A stretch of DNA of 6,826 nucleotides from an uncultured Eubacteriales bacterium. Lineage in GTDB: Bacteria > Bacillota > Clostridia > Oscillospirales > Acutalibacteraceae. This document shows, in pieces, positions 1-6,307 of the stretch (position 1 is the stretch's first letter; each line of letters begins with the position of its first letter). Under the pieces are notes generated by a model, which saw only the letters and a program-made list of their open reading frames with translations, ran no database searches and was not told the origin of the DNA. Position numbers and translations under genes: made by a program. The stretch is from NCBI GenBank assembly GCA_948933715.1, contig CAQZPH010000042.1, positions 1-6,826 of the forward strand, read 5' to 3'.

Positions 1-2706
1 GGCATGGGAATAGCTGATAGTTGTGGAATACCATTTATGCAGGAGGTATATGCAACAAGAATAGCTGCTAATGCTTTTGATCCGGGCACAGATGTTATAA
101 TTGAACTTGGGGGAGAAGATGCTAAGATATTGTTCTTATCAGGTGGAACAGAAGTGCGCATGAATGGATCTTGCGCTGGAGGAACTGGTGCTTTTATTGA
201 TCAAATGGCTACACTTTTAAATGTTTCTATTGAAGATATCAATGAACTTGCAAAAAAACATGAAAAAATATATACTATAGCATCCCGATGTGGAGTGTTT
301 GCTAAAACGGACATTCAGCCGCTTTTAAATCAAGGTGCAAAAAAAAGTGACATTGCAGCTAGTATCTTTAACGCAGTAGTAAATCAAACTATAGCAGGTC
401 TTGCTCAGGGTCGCGAAATCAAAGGAAGGATTTTGTATTTAGGCGGACCGCTCACTTTTATGAGTGAACTTAGAAGAAGTTTTGATGAAACCTTAGAAAC
501 AATAGGGTGTTGCCCAGAAAATTCATTGTATTATGTTGCTCTTGGTGCTGCAATATGCGCTGATGAAGTTATAGATTTTTATGAAGCAATTCTTAAAATA
601 AAAGATTATAAAGCAACAGGTAACTTTGCCTATAATAAACCGCTTTTTGAAAACCAAAACGAGTATGAAGAATTTTTAAAAAGGCATAGAAGTAACGTAG
701 TAGAAAAAAGTGATATAAGAGAATACATGGGCAAGGCGTATATTGGCCTTGATGCTGGGTCGACAACGGTTAAAGCTGTAGTTATGGGGGATAATTGTGA
801 ACTTTTAGGTGCCCTTTATTTACCTAACGAAGGTAATCCGGTACCGATTATAAAAGATTTTCTTTGTAGTTTATACCGTGAATATCCAAACGTTAAGATA
901 ATGTCAAGTGCAGTGACGGGATACGGGGAAGACTTAATTAAAAATGCTTTTAATGTTGATTTTGGGGTTGTTGAGACTATAGCCCATCTTACTGCAGCGC
1001 AAAAGTTTATGCCCGATGTTGAGTTTATAATAGATATTGGTGGTCAGGATATAAAATGTTTTAAAGTGCATAACGGAACAATAGATAATATTTTCTTAAA
1101 CGAAGCATGTTCATCTGGGTGCGGTTCGTTTTTGCAGACCTTTGCTAATGCTTTGGGGTACTCTATTGAAGATTTTTCAAAACTAGGTATTTTTGCAAAG
1201 CAACCGGTTGATTTAGGATCAAGATGTACTGTGTTTATGAATTCATCAGTTAAACAAGCCCAAAAAGATGGTGCTACTATAGAAGATATTTCAGCAGGGT
1301 TATCGCTGAGTGTTGTTAAGAATGCATTATATAAAGTTATTAGAGCATCAGGACCTGAGGAACTTGGCAAAAAAATAGTAGTTCAGGGTGGAACATTTCT
1401 TAATGATGCAGTTTTAAGAGCATTTGAAATGGAGATGGATGCAGAAGTTGTAAGACCAGACATATCAGGTCTTATGGGTGCATATGGTGCAGCACTTTAT
1501 GCAAAAAAACATAGTAGAGATAAAAGTCAGCTTATGATCCTTAATGAACTTGAAGACTTTTATCATCAGATTGACTCTGTTACATGCAATGGATGTAGTA
1601 ACCATTGTAAGCTTACAATAAATACATTTTCAGATGGGAGACGTTGTATCAGCGGGAACAAGTGTGAAAAACCTATTACAAATAAGTTAGCAGACGATAG
1701 TCTTAATATATATGCTTATAAATTAAAACTTTTAAAGCAATATGAAAATGTAACATCTAACATGCGTGAAACTATAGGGATACCGCTTGGTCTTAACATG
1801 TATGAGCTACTGCCGTTTTGGTATACTTTTTTTACAGAGCTTGGATTTGGAGTTAAGGTGTCCCCTATTTCTACAAGAGAATTGTATGTTAAAGGTCAAC
1901 ACACAATTCCATCAGACACAGTATGTTTCCCAGCAAAATTGATGCATGGCCACATGGAAGCACTTTTAAATGATGGCGTGAAACATATATTTTATCCATG
2001 TATGTCATATAACTTTGACGAAGGGTTAGGAGATAATCACTATAACTGCCCGGTTGTTGCCTATTACCCAGAGGTAATTGACGCAAATGTAAAAAGGGTA
2101 AAGGATGTTACTTTTATAAAAGAGTATGTGGGTATTCATAGACAAAAGGACTTTCCTCAGAAAATGTATGAAATTTTACGCCGGTATTTTGAAGATATTT
2201 CGCTCGAAAATGTAAAGTTAGCAGCCAAAGAAGCTTATGATGAGTATTATACATATCTTAATAAAGTTAAAACTAAGGGCGAAGAAATAATAAAAATCGC
2301 AGATGATGAAAATCGAGAGATAATAGTTCTTGCAGGGAGACCATATCACATTGACCCAGAGATTAACCATTCGATAGATAAAATTATTTCGGGGTTTGGC
2401 TCAGCGGTTATATCTGAAGACGTGGTGAGTGGACGAGTAGAAAAGTTCCCAACAACGGTACTTAATCAGTGGACATATCATTCAAGACTTTATAATGCGG
2501 CTAAATACATTTCAGATAAAAAGAATATGAACTTAGTGCAGCTAGTTTCATTTGGATGCGGAGTTGATGCCATTACCACAGATGAAGTTAGAGAAATACT
2601 TGAAAAAGCAGGTAAAATATATACTCAGATTAAGATTGATGAAATAACAAATCAAGGGGCAGTAAAAATAAGACTTCGCAGTCTTTTTGCCGCTATACAT
2701 AACTAA
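1..2706 (+). CDS. Acyl-CoA dehydratase activase-related protein, two ASKHA modules plus DUF2229-like region (5' end outside window)
   Basis: This is a large cytoplasmic relative of the ATP-driven Fe-S activators of 2-hydroxyacyl-CoA dehydratases (HgdC/BadF/BcrA family). Residues are numbered from the Met at base 4, which is internal: the frame is open to base 1, and the first residues (GMGIADSCGIPF) match the middle of an activase module, so roughly 100 N-terminal residues are missing. Module 1 (1-235) shows IELGGEDAKI (33-42), Cys57 in NGSCAGGTGAF and Cys96 in SRCGVFAK. Module 2 (245-505) shows GLDAGSTTVK (248-257), IDIGGQDIK (343-351), Cys369 and Cys373, and SRCTVF (406-411). In HgdC-type activators the equivalent cysteines hold a [4Fe-4S] cluster at the dimer interface. 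A Cys-rich linker (C528, C531, C535, C548, C554) and a DUF2229-like region (about 590-810, with IPSDTVCFPAKL and FYPCMSYN) follow. It lies 12 nt upstream of an HgdB-like gene. The substrate is unknown. Confidence 0.88.
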   Translation, partial: GMGIADSCGIPFMQEVYATRIAANAFDPGTDVIIELGGEDAKILFLSGGTEVRMNGSCAGGTGAFIDQMATLLNVSIEDINELAKKHEKIYTIASRCGVFAKTDIQPLLNQGAKKSDIAASIFNAVVNQTIAGLAQGREIKGRILYLGGPLTFMSELRRSFDETLETIGCCPENSLYYVALGAAICADEVIDFYEAILKIKDYKATGNFAYNKPLFENQNEYEEFLKRHRSNVVEKSDIREYMGKAYIGLDAGSTTVKAVVMGDNCELLGALYLPNEGNPVPIIKDFLCSLYREYPNVKIMSSAVTGYGEDLIKNAFNVDFGVVETIAHLTAAQKFMPDVEFIIDIGGQDIKCFKVHNGTIDNIFLNEACSSGCGSFLQTFANALGYSIEDFSKLGIFAKQPVDLGSRCTVFMNSSVKQAQKDGATIEDISAGLSLSVVKNALYKVIRASGPEELGKKIVVQGGTFLNDAVLRAFEMEMDAEVVRPDISGLMGAYGAALYAKKHSRDKSQLMILNELEDFYHQIDSVTCNGCSNHCKLTINTFSDGRRCISGNKCEKPITNKLADDSLNIYAYKLKLLKQYENVTSNMRETIGIPLGLNMYELLPFWYTFFTELGFGVKVSPISTRELYVKGQHTIPSDTVCFPAKLMHGHMEALLNDGVKHIFYPCMSYNFDEGLGDNHYNCPVVAYYPEVIDANVKRVKDVTFIKEYVGIHRQKDFPQKMYEILRRYFEDISLENVKLAAKEAYDEYYTYLNKVKTKGEEIIKIADDENREIIVLAGRPYHIDPEINHSIDKIISGFGSAVISEDVVSGRVEKFPTTVLNQWTYHSRLYNAAKYISDKKNMNLVQLVSFGCGVDAITTDEVREILEKAGKIYTQIKIDEITNQGAVKIRLRSLFAAIHN

Positions 2707-2710
2707 GGAG
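2705..2710 (+). promoter_or_regulatory. Ribosome binding site overlapping the upstream stop codon
   Basis: AAGGAG begins inside the TAA stop (2704-2706) of the activase gene and lies 8 nt before the ATG at 2719. Stop and Shine-Dalgarno form one TAAGGAG string, an arrangement that suits translational coupling or reinitiation. This site fixes the start of the HgdB-like gene. Confidence 0.85.
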
Positions 2711-2718
2711 TAGATACT

Positions 2719-4083
2719 ATGGCAAAACTTAAATATAGTAAAGATGGAAGACTTCTTTTTACCAAAGAAATGAAAAAAGAATATACAATTCTTTTACCGA
2801 TGATGCTTCCTATTCATTTTAAGCTTGCACAAAACACCTTAAGGCACTATGGCTATAACACAGTGCTTCTTGAAACTACTTGCCCTGAAATTGCCCAAGA
2901 AGGGCTTAAATATGTGCATAATGATACGTGTTATCCTGCGCTTTTAGTTATAGGTCAGTTTATACATGCACTTAAAAGCGGTAAATATGATGTAAATAAA
3001 ACAGCACTTATGATAACTCAAACAGGGGGAGGTTGCAGAGCATCAAATTATATTCATCTTTTGCGTAAAGCTCTCCGGAAATCTGGGTTTGATAAAGTTC
3101 CAGTTATCTCGTTAAATTTATCGGGCCTTGAGAAAAACAGCGGATTTAGGTTAAGTTTTAATATGCTCAGGCGTTTAATAGGTGCTCTTGTTTATGGGGA
3201 TATATTGATGCTTCTTAATAATCAAGTTAAACCGTATGAAATAAGTAAGGGGGATAGCCACGCGCTTACCCAAAAATGGACAGAAATCTTAACTGATCAA
3301 CTCAATTGTGGTAAAGGAATAAATATAAAACAATTTACCGAAAATATGAATGCAATTTCTGATGACTTTGCAAAAATAAAAACTTTTCGGATTCCCAAAG
3401 TTAAGGTGGGTGTTGTAGGAGAGATATTTGTTAAATATTCAAGCCTTGGAAACAACGAACTTGAAAAGTTTTTAGAGTCTCAAGATTGTGAAATTTGTGT
3501 TCCGGGAATATTAGGATTTTTGCTTTTTAAAGTAGACAATCGTTTAGAAGATATAAATCTTTACGGTGGGAATCGCATCAAGGCTTATATAGTTAAAGCT
3601 TTGCTTAAATATCTAGAAAAAATAGAAAGCATATTAATTAATGCAGTGAAAAGGAACGATTGTTTTGTGGTTCCTTCAACTTATAAACATACAAAATCAC
3701 TTGTAGACGGTGTGATAGGTTATGGAAACAAAATGGGAGAAGGATGGCTTTTAACAGCAGAGATGTTAGAACTAGCTGAATCAGGTTATGAGAATATAGT
3801 TTGCACACAGCCTTTTGGTTGCTTACCAAACCATATATGCGGTAAAGGTATGATTAGAAAAATAAAAGAAAAACAACCCAAAGCTAATATTGTTGCAATA
3901 GATTATGATCCCGGTTCTCCAAGGGTTAATCAAGAAAATAGAATAAAATTGATGTTATCCATTGCAAAAGAAAACCTTTACAAAGAAAATAAAAGTGTAT
4001 ACGTGCCCGATCAAGAAAAAGTCACAGAGGTTATTAACGATGAATTTATACCAGAAAAAAATATTGAGATGGTAAGAGTATAA
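2719..4083 (+). CDS. 2-hydroxyacyl-CoA dehydratase D-component (HgdB)-like protein
   Basis: A 454-residue cytoplasmic protein of the HgdB / 2-hydroxyglutaryl-CoA dehydratase D-component superfamily, the group that also includes double-cubane cluster proteins. Conserved-looking Cys positions are C71 (NDTCYPALLVIGQ), C106 (QTGGGCRASNY), and C362, C368 and C374 (CTQPFGCLPNHICGKG). These are candidate Fe-S ligands. GVVGEIFVKYSSLGN (231-245) starts the second Rossmann-like half, and DYDPGSPRVNQENRIK lies near the C-terminus. The start is set by AAGGAG 8 nt upstream. In many Clostridia this segment is the C-terminal part of the upstream activase polypeptide, and here the two genes share a frame with only four codons between stop and start. 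No HgdA-like partner subunit is visible, so a classical dehydratase role is not shown. The likely partner is the activase upstream; the reaction is unknown. Confidence 0.85.
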   Translation: MAKLKYSKDGRLLFTKEMKKEYTILLPMMLPIHFKLAQNTLRHYGYNTVLLETTCPEIAQEGLKYVHNDTCYPALLVIGQFIHALKSGKYDVNKTALMITQTGGGCRASNYIHLLRKALRKSGFDKVPVISLNLSGLEKNSGFRLSFNMLRRLIGALVYGDILMLLNNQVKPYEISKGDSHALTQKWTEILTDQLNCGKGINIKQFTENMNAISDDFAKIKTFRIPKVKVGVVGEIFVKYSSLGNNELEKFLESQDCEICVPGILGFLLFKVDNRLEDINLYGGNRIKAYIVKALLKYLEKIESILINAVKRNDCFVVPSTYKHTKSLVDGVIGYGNKMGEGWLLTAEMLELAESGYENIVCTQPFGCLPNHICGKGMIRKIKEKQPKANIVAIDYDPGSPRVNQENRIKLMLSIAKENLYKENKSVYVPDQEKVTEVINDEFIPEKNIEMVRV

Positions 4084-4095
4084 TATCATAAAATA

Positions 4096-4122
4096 AAAAG
4101 TGCCACATTATGTGGCACTTTT
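4096..4122. terminator. Bidirectional rho-independent terminator
   Basis: A perfect 12-bp inverted repeat (AAAAGTGCCACA, TTA loop, TGTGGCACTTTT) lies between two convergent genes, 12 nt after the HgdB-like stop and 5 nt beyond the stop of the minus-strand gene. A T-rich tract follows on both strands (TTTTACTTTTT on plus, TTTTTATTTTA on minus), so it can end transcription from either side. Confidence 0.93.
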
Positions 4123-4127
4123 ACTTT

Positions 4128-4844
4128 TTAGAGAGAAATAATATCTTTTACTACTTCGCTTGCAATAATAAGCCCTGCGGCAGAAGGAACAAAAGAAACA
4201 CTACCAAGTGTTTGCCGGTTATCAGAAAGTGCTTCATGTGGCTCTTCAAGGGATTGGCTAGGGGAAAGGGGAACTTCTTTTGAGTATACTACTTTTAGTG
4301 ATTTAATGTTTCTCTTTTTTAGTTCGTTCCTCATAATGCGGCACATTGGGCACACGCTCGTTTTAAATATGTCTGATACTTCAAAAAGTGTAGGGTCGAG
4401 TTTATTGCCGGTACCCATAGAACTTATAATAGGAATATAACTTTTAGAACATTCTTCGGCTAAATCCAATTTAGATGAAATAGAGTCGATTGCATCAACA
4501 ACATAATCACAATTGTTAATTATATTTTGGTCTGAATCCTTTGAGTAGAATATTTTGTATGTAATAACATTTGCATTAGGGTTGATGTCTAGAATACGAT
4601 TTTTTGCCACAGTTACTTTATCTTGCCCTATGGTGCTGTGAAGCGCTATAATCTGACGATTTATATTTGTTATGTCGATCTTATCATTATCTATTAAAAT
4701 TAATTTACCGATACCAATTCTAGCTAATGCCTCAGCCACATATGAACCCACTCCACCAAGGCCAAATATAGCAACCGTACTGTCGTGAAGTTTTTTTATA
4801 TTGGTGGGGCCAAGGATCAAAGTGGTTCTTGAAAATTGATTCAT
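4128..4844 (-). CDS. tcdA: tRNA threonylcarbamoyladenosine dehydratase (TcdA/YgdL-type, ThiF/E1-like family)
   Basis: A 238-residue cytoplasmic adenylating enzyme of the ThiF/MoeB/E1 fold. TcdA uses ATP to cyclise t6A37 to ct6A in ANN-decoding tRNAs. Visible features are the nucleotide-binding loop GLGGVGS (28-34), the acidic IDNDKID segment (51-57), NINRQ (60-64), VVDAID (115-120), and the family segment SMGTGNKLDP (142-151) followed by SDIFKTSVCPMCRIMR. The C-terminal GSVSFVPSAAGLIIASEVV is also typical. Length is slightly below the usual 250-270 residues. The ATG at 4844 is chosen because GAAAGG (4855-4860) precedes it by 10 nt and MNQFSRTTLILG is a family-like N-terminus. An in-frame GTG at 4889 would add 15 residues but has no clear ribosome site. 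MoeB or ThiF are less likely, because no MoaD/ThiS partner or rhodanese domain is present. It diverges from the ROK kinase. Confidence 0.88.
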   Translation of the reverse strand: MNQFSRTTLILGPTNIKKLHDSTVAIFGLGGVGSYVAEALARIGIGKLILIDNDKIDITNINRQIIALHSTIGQDKVTVAKNRILDINPNANVITYKIFYSKDSDQNIINNCDYVVDAIDSISSKLDLAEECSKSYIPIISSMGTGNKLDPTLFEVSDIFKTSVCPMCRIMRNELKKRNIKSLKVVYSKEVPLSPSQSLEEPHEALSDNRQTLGSVSFVPSAAGLIIASEVVKDIISL

Positions 4845-4854
4845 AGATAAAATA

Positions 4855-4860
4855 CCTTTC
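4855..4860 (-). promoter_or_regulatory. Ribosome binding site deciding the tcdA start
   Basis: On the minus strand GAAAGG is followed by 10 nt and then ATG (4844-4842). It supports this start over the in-frame GTG at 4889, which lies upstream of or within the likely promoter. Confidence 0.65.
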
Positions 4861-4864
4861 AATT

Positions 4865-4894
4865 TTGTTATTTTAATATATTTTAGCACATAAA
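4865..4894 (+). promoter_or_regulatory. Candidate promoter for the ROK kinase gene
   Basis: TTGTTA (4865-4870) and CATAAA (4889-4894) are separated by 18 bp. Each matches the sigma-A consensus at four positions. Transcription would start near 4901, leaving room for the ribosome site at about 4916-4922 (GGGAGAG region) before the ATG at 4928. The AT-rich background makes chance matches likely. Confidence 0.3.
4880..4888 (-). promoter_or_regulatory. Candidate extended -10 promoter element for tcdA
   Basis: The minus strand reads TGCTAAAAT, an extended -10 (TGn plus TAAAAT, 5 of 6 matches to TATAAT). The -35 about 17 bp upstream (TTTTCC) is poor, as is often tolerated with an extended -10. The start would fall near 4873, giving a leader of about 29 nt. 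It overlaps the candidate promoter of the divergent kinase gene. This is a by-eye call in AT-rich DNA. Confidence 0.35.
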
Positions 4895-4927
4895 TTAAAA
4901 CAGGAAAAGATAAAAAGGGAGAGAGTT

Positions 4928-5887
4928 ATGTATTATTTGGGAATAGACTTAGGTGGAACCAATATATCAGCAGGACTTGTAGATGAAAATTATAATATTA
5001 TTTTAAAAGAAGAATGCAAAACTAAAATACCAAGATCTGAATCTGAAATTTGTGATGATATGGTAAGTTTAATATATAAAATTTTAGATAAAACAGGGGT
5101 ATCGCTTAGTGATGTACCTTTTATCGGCATAGGTAGCCCAGGTTCTGTAAATAAAAAAACAGGGATAGTTGAATTTGCAAGCAATTTGTTTTTTCATAAC
5201 TGGAAGCTTAAAAATATGATCAGAGAAAGAATAAAAAAGGATATATTCATAGAAAACGATGCAAATGCTGCAGCATATGGAGAATTTATAGCAGGATTAG
5301 CAAAAGGTGTAAAGTCAGCTATAATTATCACAATAGGAACAGGGATAGGCAGTGGAATAATTTTAGATGGAAAAATATATGGTGGCATTAACTACACTGC
5401 TGCAGAAGTTGGGCATATGGTTATTTCCCCGAACGGAAGAGCGTGCAATTGTGGCAGAAAGGGTTGCTTTGAACGATATGCTTCTGCAACAGGATTGATT
5501 TTAACTACAAAAGAAGCGTTAATTAATACATATAAAAACGATACGATCATTTGGGATATAATAGAGCATGATATAAATAACGTAGATGCAAAGACATCAT
5601 TTACAGCAATGAAAAAGGGAGATAAGTTAGGAAAACAAATTGTAGATAAGTACTGTAAGCATTTATCTTTAGGGTTAGTAAATATAATAAACATATTTCA
5701 GCCCGAGGTGATATGCATAGGAGGGGGAATTTGCAGTGAAGGAGATTTATTATTAAATCCGGTACGGGAATATATTAAAAAGGAACGTTATAGTAAGTAT
5801 GCAAAGAAACAGACTAAAATTTATAAAGCCGCTCTTGGCAATGACGCAGGAATTATAGGTGCAGCATTTTTAGGTAAAATTGAGTAG
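4928..5887 (+). CDS. glcK: ROK-family glucokinase (GlcK-like sugar kinase)
   Basis: A 319-residue cytoplasmic kinase that would phosphorylate glucose at C6 with ATP, feeding glycolysis. The N-terminal ATP-binding motif DLGGTN (7-12) is intact, IGSPG (68-72) follows, and FIENDANAAAYGE (107-119) carries the catalytic Asp111. GTGIGSG (137-143) is the second phosphate motif. The ROK zinc site is complete: E160-V-G-H163, then CNCGRKGC with Cys173, Cys175 and Cys180. ICIGGGI (263-269) is the C-terminal adenosine-site motif. Length equals that of GlcK proteins (about 320), and no N-terminal winged helix is present, so it is a kinase and not a ROK repressor. The ATG follows a purine-rich AAGGGAGAG site. 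The exact sugar (glucose, mannose, ManNAc, fructose) cannot be fixed from sequence alone; glucose is the most common assignment. It stands alone, divergent from tcdA and 71 nt upstream of a tRNA gene. Confidence 0.87.
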   Translation: MYYLGIDLGGTNISAGLVDENYNIILKEECKTKIPRSESEICDDMVSLIYKILDKTGVSLSDVPFIGIGSPGSVNKKTGIVEFASNLFFHNWKLKNMIRERIKKDIFIENDANAAAYGEFIAGLAKGVKSAIIITIGTGIGSGIILDGKIYGGINYTAAEVGHMVISPNGRACNCGRKGCFERYASATGLILTTKEALINTYKNDTIIWDIIEHDINNVDAKTSFTAMKKGDKLGKQIVDKYCKHLSLGLVNIINIFQPEVICIGGGICSEGDLLLNPVREYIKKERYSKYAKKQTKIYKAALGNDAGIIGAAFLGKIE

Positions 5888-5914
5888 TCCTTAAAAAATT
5901 CAGAGATAAAGGTA

Positions 5915-5943
5915 TTGATTTTATTTTAGTGGTATGCTACAAT
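5915..5943 (+). promoter_or_regulatory. Promoter of the tRNA-Leu gene
   Basis: TTGATT (5915-5920), a 17-bp spacer, and TACAAT (5938-5943) with an upstream TGC form an extended -10. The predicted start near 5950 lies about 9 nt before the mature tRNA 5' end. No convincing terminator separates it from the kinase gene, so some read-through from that gene is possible. Confidence 0.72.
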
Positions 5944-5958
5944 TAATACTGCTAGTAT

Positions 5959-6045
5959 GCTGGTGTGGTGGAATAGGCAGACACAAGGGACTTAAAATCC
6001 CTCGGTAGCGATACCGTGCCGGTTCAAGTCCGGCCACCAGCACCA
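5959..6045 (+). tRNA. tRNA-Leu (anticodon UAA)
   Basis: A complete class II tRNA of 87 nt including the encoded CCA. The acceptor stem GCTGGTG (5959-5965) pairs with CACCAGC (6035-6041), followed by discriminator A and CCA (6043-6045). The D arm is GTG/CAC (5968-5970 with 5982-5984) around the leucine-like loop GAATAGGCAGA. The anticodon stem AGGGA/TCCCT encloses CTTAAAA, giving anticodon TAA at 5993-5995, which reads UUA and by wobble UUG. The long variable arm is CGGTA-GCGA-TACCG (6003-6016), as expected for leucine. The T arm is GCCGG-TTCAAGT-CCGGC (6018-6034). All stems are fully paired. It has its own promoter just upstream, and an unusually long structured stretch follows. Confidence 0.97.
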
Positions 6046-6050
6046 GGCAG

Positions 6051-6124
6051 AACCTGAAGGCAAGTCGCATTTAAGCTCCAAGCAAATTGTTTTCTTTTAT
6101 GTTTGGGCTTTAGTCTTTCAGGTT
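6051..6124 (+). ncRNA. Unassigned long two-part RNA hairpin directly 3' of tRNA-Leu
   Basis: AACCTGAAGG (6051-6060) pairs with CTTTCAGGTT (6115-6124), 10 bp with one G-U. An asymmetric internal loop follows (12 nt CAAGTCGCATTT opposite TAGT). Then AAGC-t-CCAAGCA (6073-6084) pairs with TGTTTGGGCTT (6100-6110), 11 bp with one bulged T and one G-U, closed by a T-rich loop of about 15 nt. No promoter fits between it and the tRNA, so it is probably transcribed as the tRNA's 3' trailer. It has no T tract right after it, so it is not a simple terminator. I do not recognise it as T-box, 6S, SRP or any riboswitch class I know. It may be a trailer structure, a leader of the downstream peptidase gene, or a small RNA. 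Confidence 0.45.
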
Positions 6125-6135
6125 CCTTATAACTA

Positions 6136-6151
6136 CCAAGAAAATTCTTGG
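6136..6151 (+). repeat. Small inverted repeat (hairpin)
   Basis: CCAAGAA and TTCTTGG flank an AA centre, giving a 6-bp stem with a four-base loop. It lies between the long hairpin and the terminator-like element, consistent with one structured transcript of about 165 nt. There is no T tract after it. Confidence 0.5.
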
Positions 6152-6159
6152 AATCATGT

Positions 6160-6215
6160 CGCGTATGTGGATTAACTGTAAGGTTTTATCTTAACTTGCG
6201 CGCTTTTATTTTTTA
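6160..6215 (+). terminator. Terminator-like element ending the tRNA-Leu trailer region
   Basis: CGCGTA (6160-6165) can pair with TGCGCG (6197-6202), extended by GT/AC after a T-T mismatch. A small TAAG/CTTA hairpin sits in the loop. The GC-rich base of the stem is followed by CTTTTATTTTTTA (6203-6215), a run of mostly T. It would end a tRNA-Leu transcript of about 265 nt. The stem is short and its loop large, so efficiency is uncertain. Confidence 0.4.
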
Positions 6216-6227
6216 TGAGTATTTAGG

Positions 6228-6256
6228 TTTAACCGTGTCAACTTTCAAAATAAAAT
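6228..6256 (+). promoter_or_regulatory. Weak candidate promoter for the M15 peptidase gene
   Basis: TTTAAC (6228-6233), a 17-bp spacer, and TAAAAT (6251-6256) lie in the 92-nt stretch between the T tract and the peptidase start. The -10 is good (5 of 6), the -35 poor. The short palindrome GGTTTAACC (6226-6234) overlaps the -35. Sporulation or other alternative sigma factors could equally use this region. Confidence 0.25.
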
Positions 6257-6307
6257 AGATATTTGGACAACCCCTCCATTAAATAAAAATTAAAAGGAGA
6301 GTTCAAA

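Noticed and set aside
4..6. ATG at base 4 as the true start of the activase gene
   Set aside because: The frame is open to base 1, no ribosome site can be seen, and the first residues match the interior of an activase module, so the gene begins upstream of the window.
1044..1370. Minus-strand open frame of 108 codons inside the activase gene (similarly 1889-2086, 3638-3829, 4990-5184, 5194-5388 and 5392-5694)
   Set aside because: All lie antisense to well-supported genes, show no family motifs, and have unlikely composition, so they are shadows of the real frames.
4845..4889. 15-residue N-terminal extension of tcdA from the GTG at 4889
   Set aside because: There is no clear ribosome site for that GTG, it falls within the candidate promoter, and the ATG at 4844 has GAAAGG at good spacing and a family-like N-terminus.
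5959..6045. tRNA-Leu as the attachment site of an integrated element
   Set aside because: No repeat of the tRNA 3' end and no integrase or mobile gene is seen downstream within the window.
6156..6194. 12-codon open frame (ATG TCG CGT ... TAA) in the tRNA trailer as a leader peptide
   Set aside because: No ribosome site precedes it, there is no run of regulatory codons, and it lies within the structured region.
6046..6215. T-box, 6S RNA or known riboswitch identity for the structured region
   Set aside because: No T-box AGGGTGGNACCGCG-like motif is present. The 5' and 3' ends do not form a 6S-type closing stem, and I recognise no riboswitch core sequence.
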